DNA from: Deltaproteobacteria bacterium
GTDB lineage: Bacteria; Myxococcota_A; Polyangia; Polyangiales; Houyiibacteriaceae
Direction: 5' to 3'
NCBI GenBank assembly: GCA_019309605.1
Contig: JAFDFW010000791.1
Location: 1-6,739, forward strand
Length of the DNA: 6,739 nt
The position numbers and the translations under genes were made by a program. Under the pieces are notes generated by a model. The model saw only the letters and a list, made by a program, of their open reading frames with translations, was not told the DNA's origin and searched no databases. This document shows positions 5,294 to 6,739 of this stretch, piece by piece. The stretch's first letter is position 1. The number at the start of each line of letters is the position of its first letter.

Positions 5294-6721
5294 GTGCTCT
5301 TCAACAGTCTCGACTACATTCTGTTCCTGGGCATCGCCGTCGCGGGATTCTGGCTGCTGGCTCGCCACGCCCAGCTACGGATTATCTTCGTCTTCGTCGC
5401 GTCATGCCTGTTCTACATGGCGTGGCACCCCGCCTACATCGTTCTGATCCTCGCGTCGACGCTCGTCGACTACGTCGTCGGCCTCCGAATCCACGCCACG
5501 AACGAGCCAAAGGCCCGGAAGCGGTGGTTGATCGCAAGCCTGGTCTCCAACCTGGGGCTGCTCGGTCTCTTCAAGTACTTCAACTTCGCCTCACAAGCGA
5601 CCGCCGACGTCCTGGGGCTATTTTTCGGCATCGAGATCGCGAACCCGCCCTTCATCGACGTGCTCCTGCCGGTGGGCATCTCCTTCTATACGTTCCAGAC
5701 CCTGAGCTACACGATCGACATCTACCGTCGGAAGCTCGAACCGACCCGCAATTTTTTCCAGTTCGCCTTCTTCGTCACCTACTTCCCGCAGTTGGTCGCG
5801 GGCCCCATCGTTCGCGCCTCTCAACTCCTCCCGCAGCTCCAGCGCAAGATCACCCTTCGCGACGAGCAAGTCACCCAGGGCCTTTTCCTCATCGCGACCG
5901 GCATGGTGAAGAAAGTCGTCATCGCCGACTACCTCTCGGTCAACCTGGTCGATCGCGTCTTCGATCAGCCGGAGCTCTACAGCGCGGCCGAAGTCGTGAT
6001 CGCGCTCTACGGCTTCACGATGCAGATCTACTGCGACTTCTCCGGCTACACCGACGTCGCACGTGGCTCGGCAAAGCTCATGGGTCTCGAGCTCCCCGAG
6101 AACTTCGACCGGCCGTATCAGTCGACGAGCCCCGCGGAGTTCTGGCGGCGCTGGCATATGACTCTATCCACGTGGCTCCGGGACTACTTGTATTTCCCGC
6201 TCGGCGGCTCCCGCGTCGGCCCCGTCCGCGCGTATTGGAACCTCTGGCTCACGATGTTCCTCATCGGCATATGGCACGGTGCATCGTGGACGTTCGTGGT
6301 CTACGCAGTCCTCCAATCGATGGCGATGGTGACCCATCGCTTCTTCTACCGGCGCTCCGGCCGCACCCGCGACACGGTCGACACCTGGCAGATGAACGCG
6401 TTCAAGGTGTTTTGGGCGCTGCAGTTCGTCGTATTCTCGAGAATCCTGTTCCGCGCGACGAGCCTTCAAAACGCAGCCGACGTCACGCTGCGGCTTGGCT
6501 CCGGAACCTTGTCCGTCGCGCAGATATCGCTCGGCGTGTGGGCAATGCTGATCCTGACGTTCGCGGCCCACTACACCCCCAAGCGCTGGTTCGAGTCGAT
6601 CGAGCTCGGATTCAAATCGATGCCCGCGCCCGCGCAGGGCGTCACTCTCGCGGTGCTCGGCTTCGTCCTGAGCGTCGTCGCCACGAGCGAAGTCGTCCCC
6701 TACATCTACTTCCAGTTCTGA
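5294..6721 (+). CDS. AlgI-type MBOAT O-acyltransferase
   Basis: This encodes 475 residues from GTG 5294, close to the length of AlgI-like proteins (about 470-520). It is a polytopic membrane protein with the AlgI/DltB-type order of motifs: N-terminal FNSLDYILFL; LPVGISFYTFQTLSYTIDIY (about 126-145); FVTYFPQLVAGPIVR; and MQIYCDFSGYTDVARG. Next come FWRRWHMTLSTWLRDYLYFP with His288, and IGIWHGASWTF with His328, the invariant histidine at the MBOAT active site. AlgI proteins take acyl groups from the cytoplasmic side and pass them through the membrane to a periplasmic partner that O-acetylates an exopolysaccharide such as alginate or another glycan. Which polymer is modified here cannot be told. 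The stop overlaps the ATG of the next gene by one base (TGATG). In this family the neighbour is often the AlgJ/AlgX-like SGNH partner, so coupling to such a gene is expected but not visible. No lesion is seen. Confidence 0.93.
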   Translation: MLFNSLDYILFLGIAVAGFWLLARHAQLRIIFVFVASCLFYMAWHPAYIVLILASTLVDYVVGLRIHATNEPKARKRWLIASLVSNLGLLGLFKYFNFASQATADVLGLFFGIEIANPPFIDVLLPVGISFYTFQTLSYTIDIYRRKLEPTRNFFQFAFFVTYFPQLVAGPIVRASQLLPQLQRKITLRDEQVTQGLFLIATGMVKKVVIADYLSVNLVDRVFDQPELYSAAEVVIALYGFTMQIYCDFSGYTDVARGSAKLMGLELPENFDRPYQSTSPAEFWRRWHMTLSTWLRDYLYFPLGGSRVGPVRAYWNLWLTMFLIGIWHGASWTFVVYAVLQSMAMVTHRFFYRRSGRTRDTVDTWQMNAFKVFWALQFVVFSRILFRATSLQNAADVTLRLGSGTLSVAQISLGVWAMLILTFAAHYTPKRWFESIELGFKSMPAPAQGVTLAVLGFVLSVVATSEVVPYIYFQF

Positions 6722-6739
6722 TGCTCAAACGAATCTACA
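6721..6739 (+). CDS. Start of a downstream gene translationally coupled to the MBOAT gene (partial)
   Basis: ATG at 6721-6723 shares its A with the TGA stop of the MBOAT gene, and the frame reads MLKRIY before the window ends. The TGATG arrangement is typical of coupled operon genes, and the basic start could lead into a membrane anchor. A periplasmic SGNH/AlgJ-like acetyltransferase partner is the usual neighbour of AlgI-type genes, but six codons cannot show it. Confidence 0.55.

Noticed and set aside
5618..6157. Minus-strand open frame of 179 residues opposite the MBOAT gene
   Set aside because: It is a complement-strand artefact of hydrophobic codons (rich in Glu/Asp/Val/Arg), with no ribosome-binding site or domain.

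Overview
The window is high-GC bacterial DNA with strong codon-position GC bias. It has densely packed genes, GTG and TTG starts next to ATG, lipoprotein and Sec signal peptides, and a secreted Kelch-repeat protein. The style fits a Myxococcota/Deltaproteobacteria-like Gram-negative chromosome or metagenomic contig. That placement is inference, because no marker gene is present. I see no RNA gene, CRISPR array, IS element or phage gene, and no gene-free stretch longer than about 130 bp.

Layout. (1) Positions 1-1436, minus strand: a two-gene envelope unit. A 199-aa exported, probably beta-barrel-like protein of unknown function comes first, followed 46 bp later by a Kelch-repeat lipoprotein that runs off the left edge. 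(2) Positions 1565-3135, plus strand: a three-gene unit. It encodes an exported FMN-binding-domain protein with a covalent-flavinylation motif, a 182-aa four-helix membrane protein with conserved-looking histidines, and a small membrane-anchored protein with PQQ/beta-propeller-like repeat strands. This looks like an uncharacterised extracytoplasmic redox module. Its first gene is split by an exact 61-bp tandem duplication and its third by an apparent one-base frameshift. (3) Positions 5182-3160, minus strand: a short-chain dehydrogenase closely resembling type-2 3-hydroxyacyl-CoA dehydrogenase (HSD10-like), then a MATE efflux transporter starting 1 nt after the SDR stop. The SDR seems to have lost about 30 internal residues, including the segment that normally carries the catalytic-tetrad Asn. 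(4) Positions 5294-6721, plus strand: an AlgI-type MBOAT O-acyltransferase, with a second gene starting on its stop codon (TGATG) and leaving the window after six codons.

The units are separated by two divergent intergenic regions (1437-1564 and 5183-5293) and one tight convergent junction (3136-3159). The main points of interest are the FMN/His-membrane/PQQ-like operon and the three structural lesions (61-bp duplication, +1 frameshift, in-frame loss of about 90 bp). The lesions may be real gene decay, a switchable repeat, or assembly and sequencing artefacts. The sequence alone cannot decide between these.
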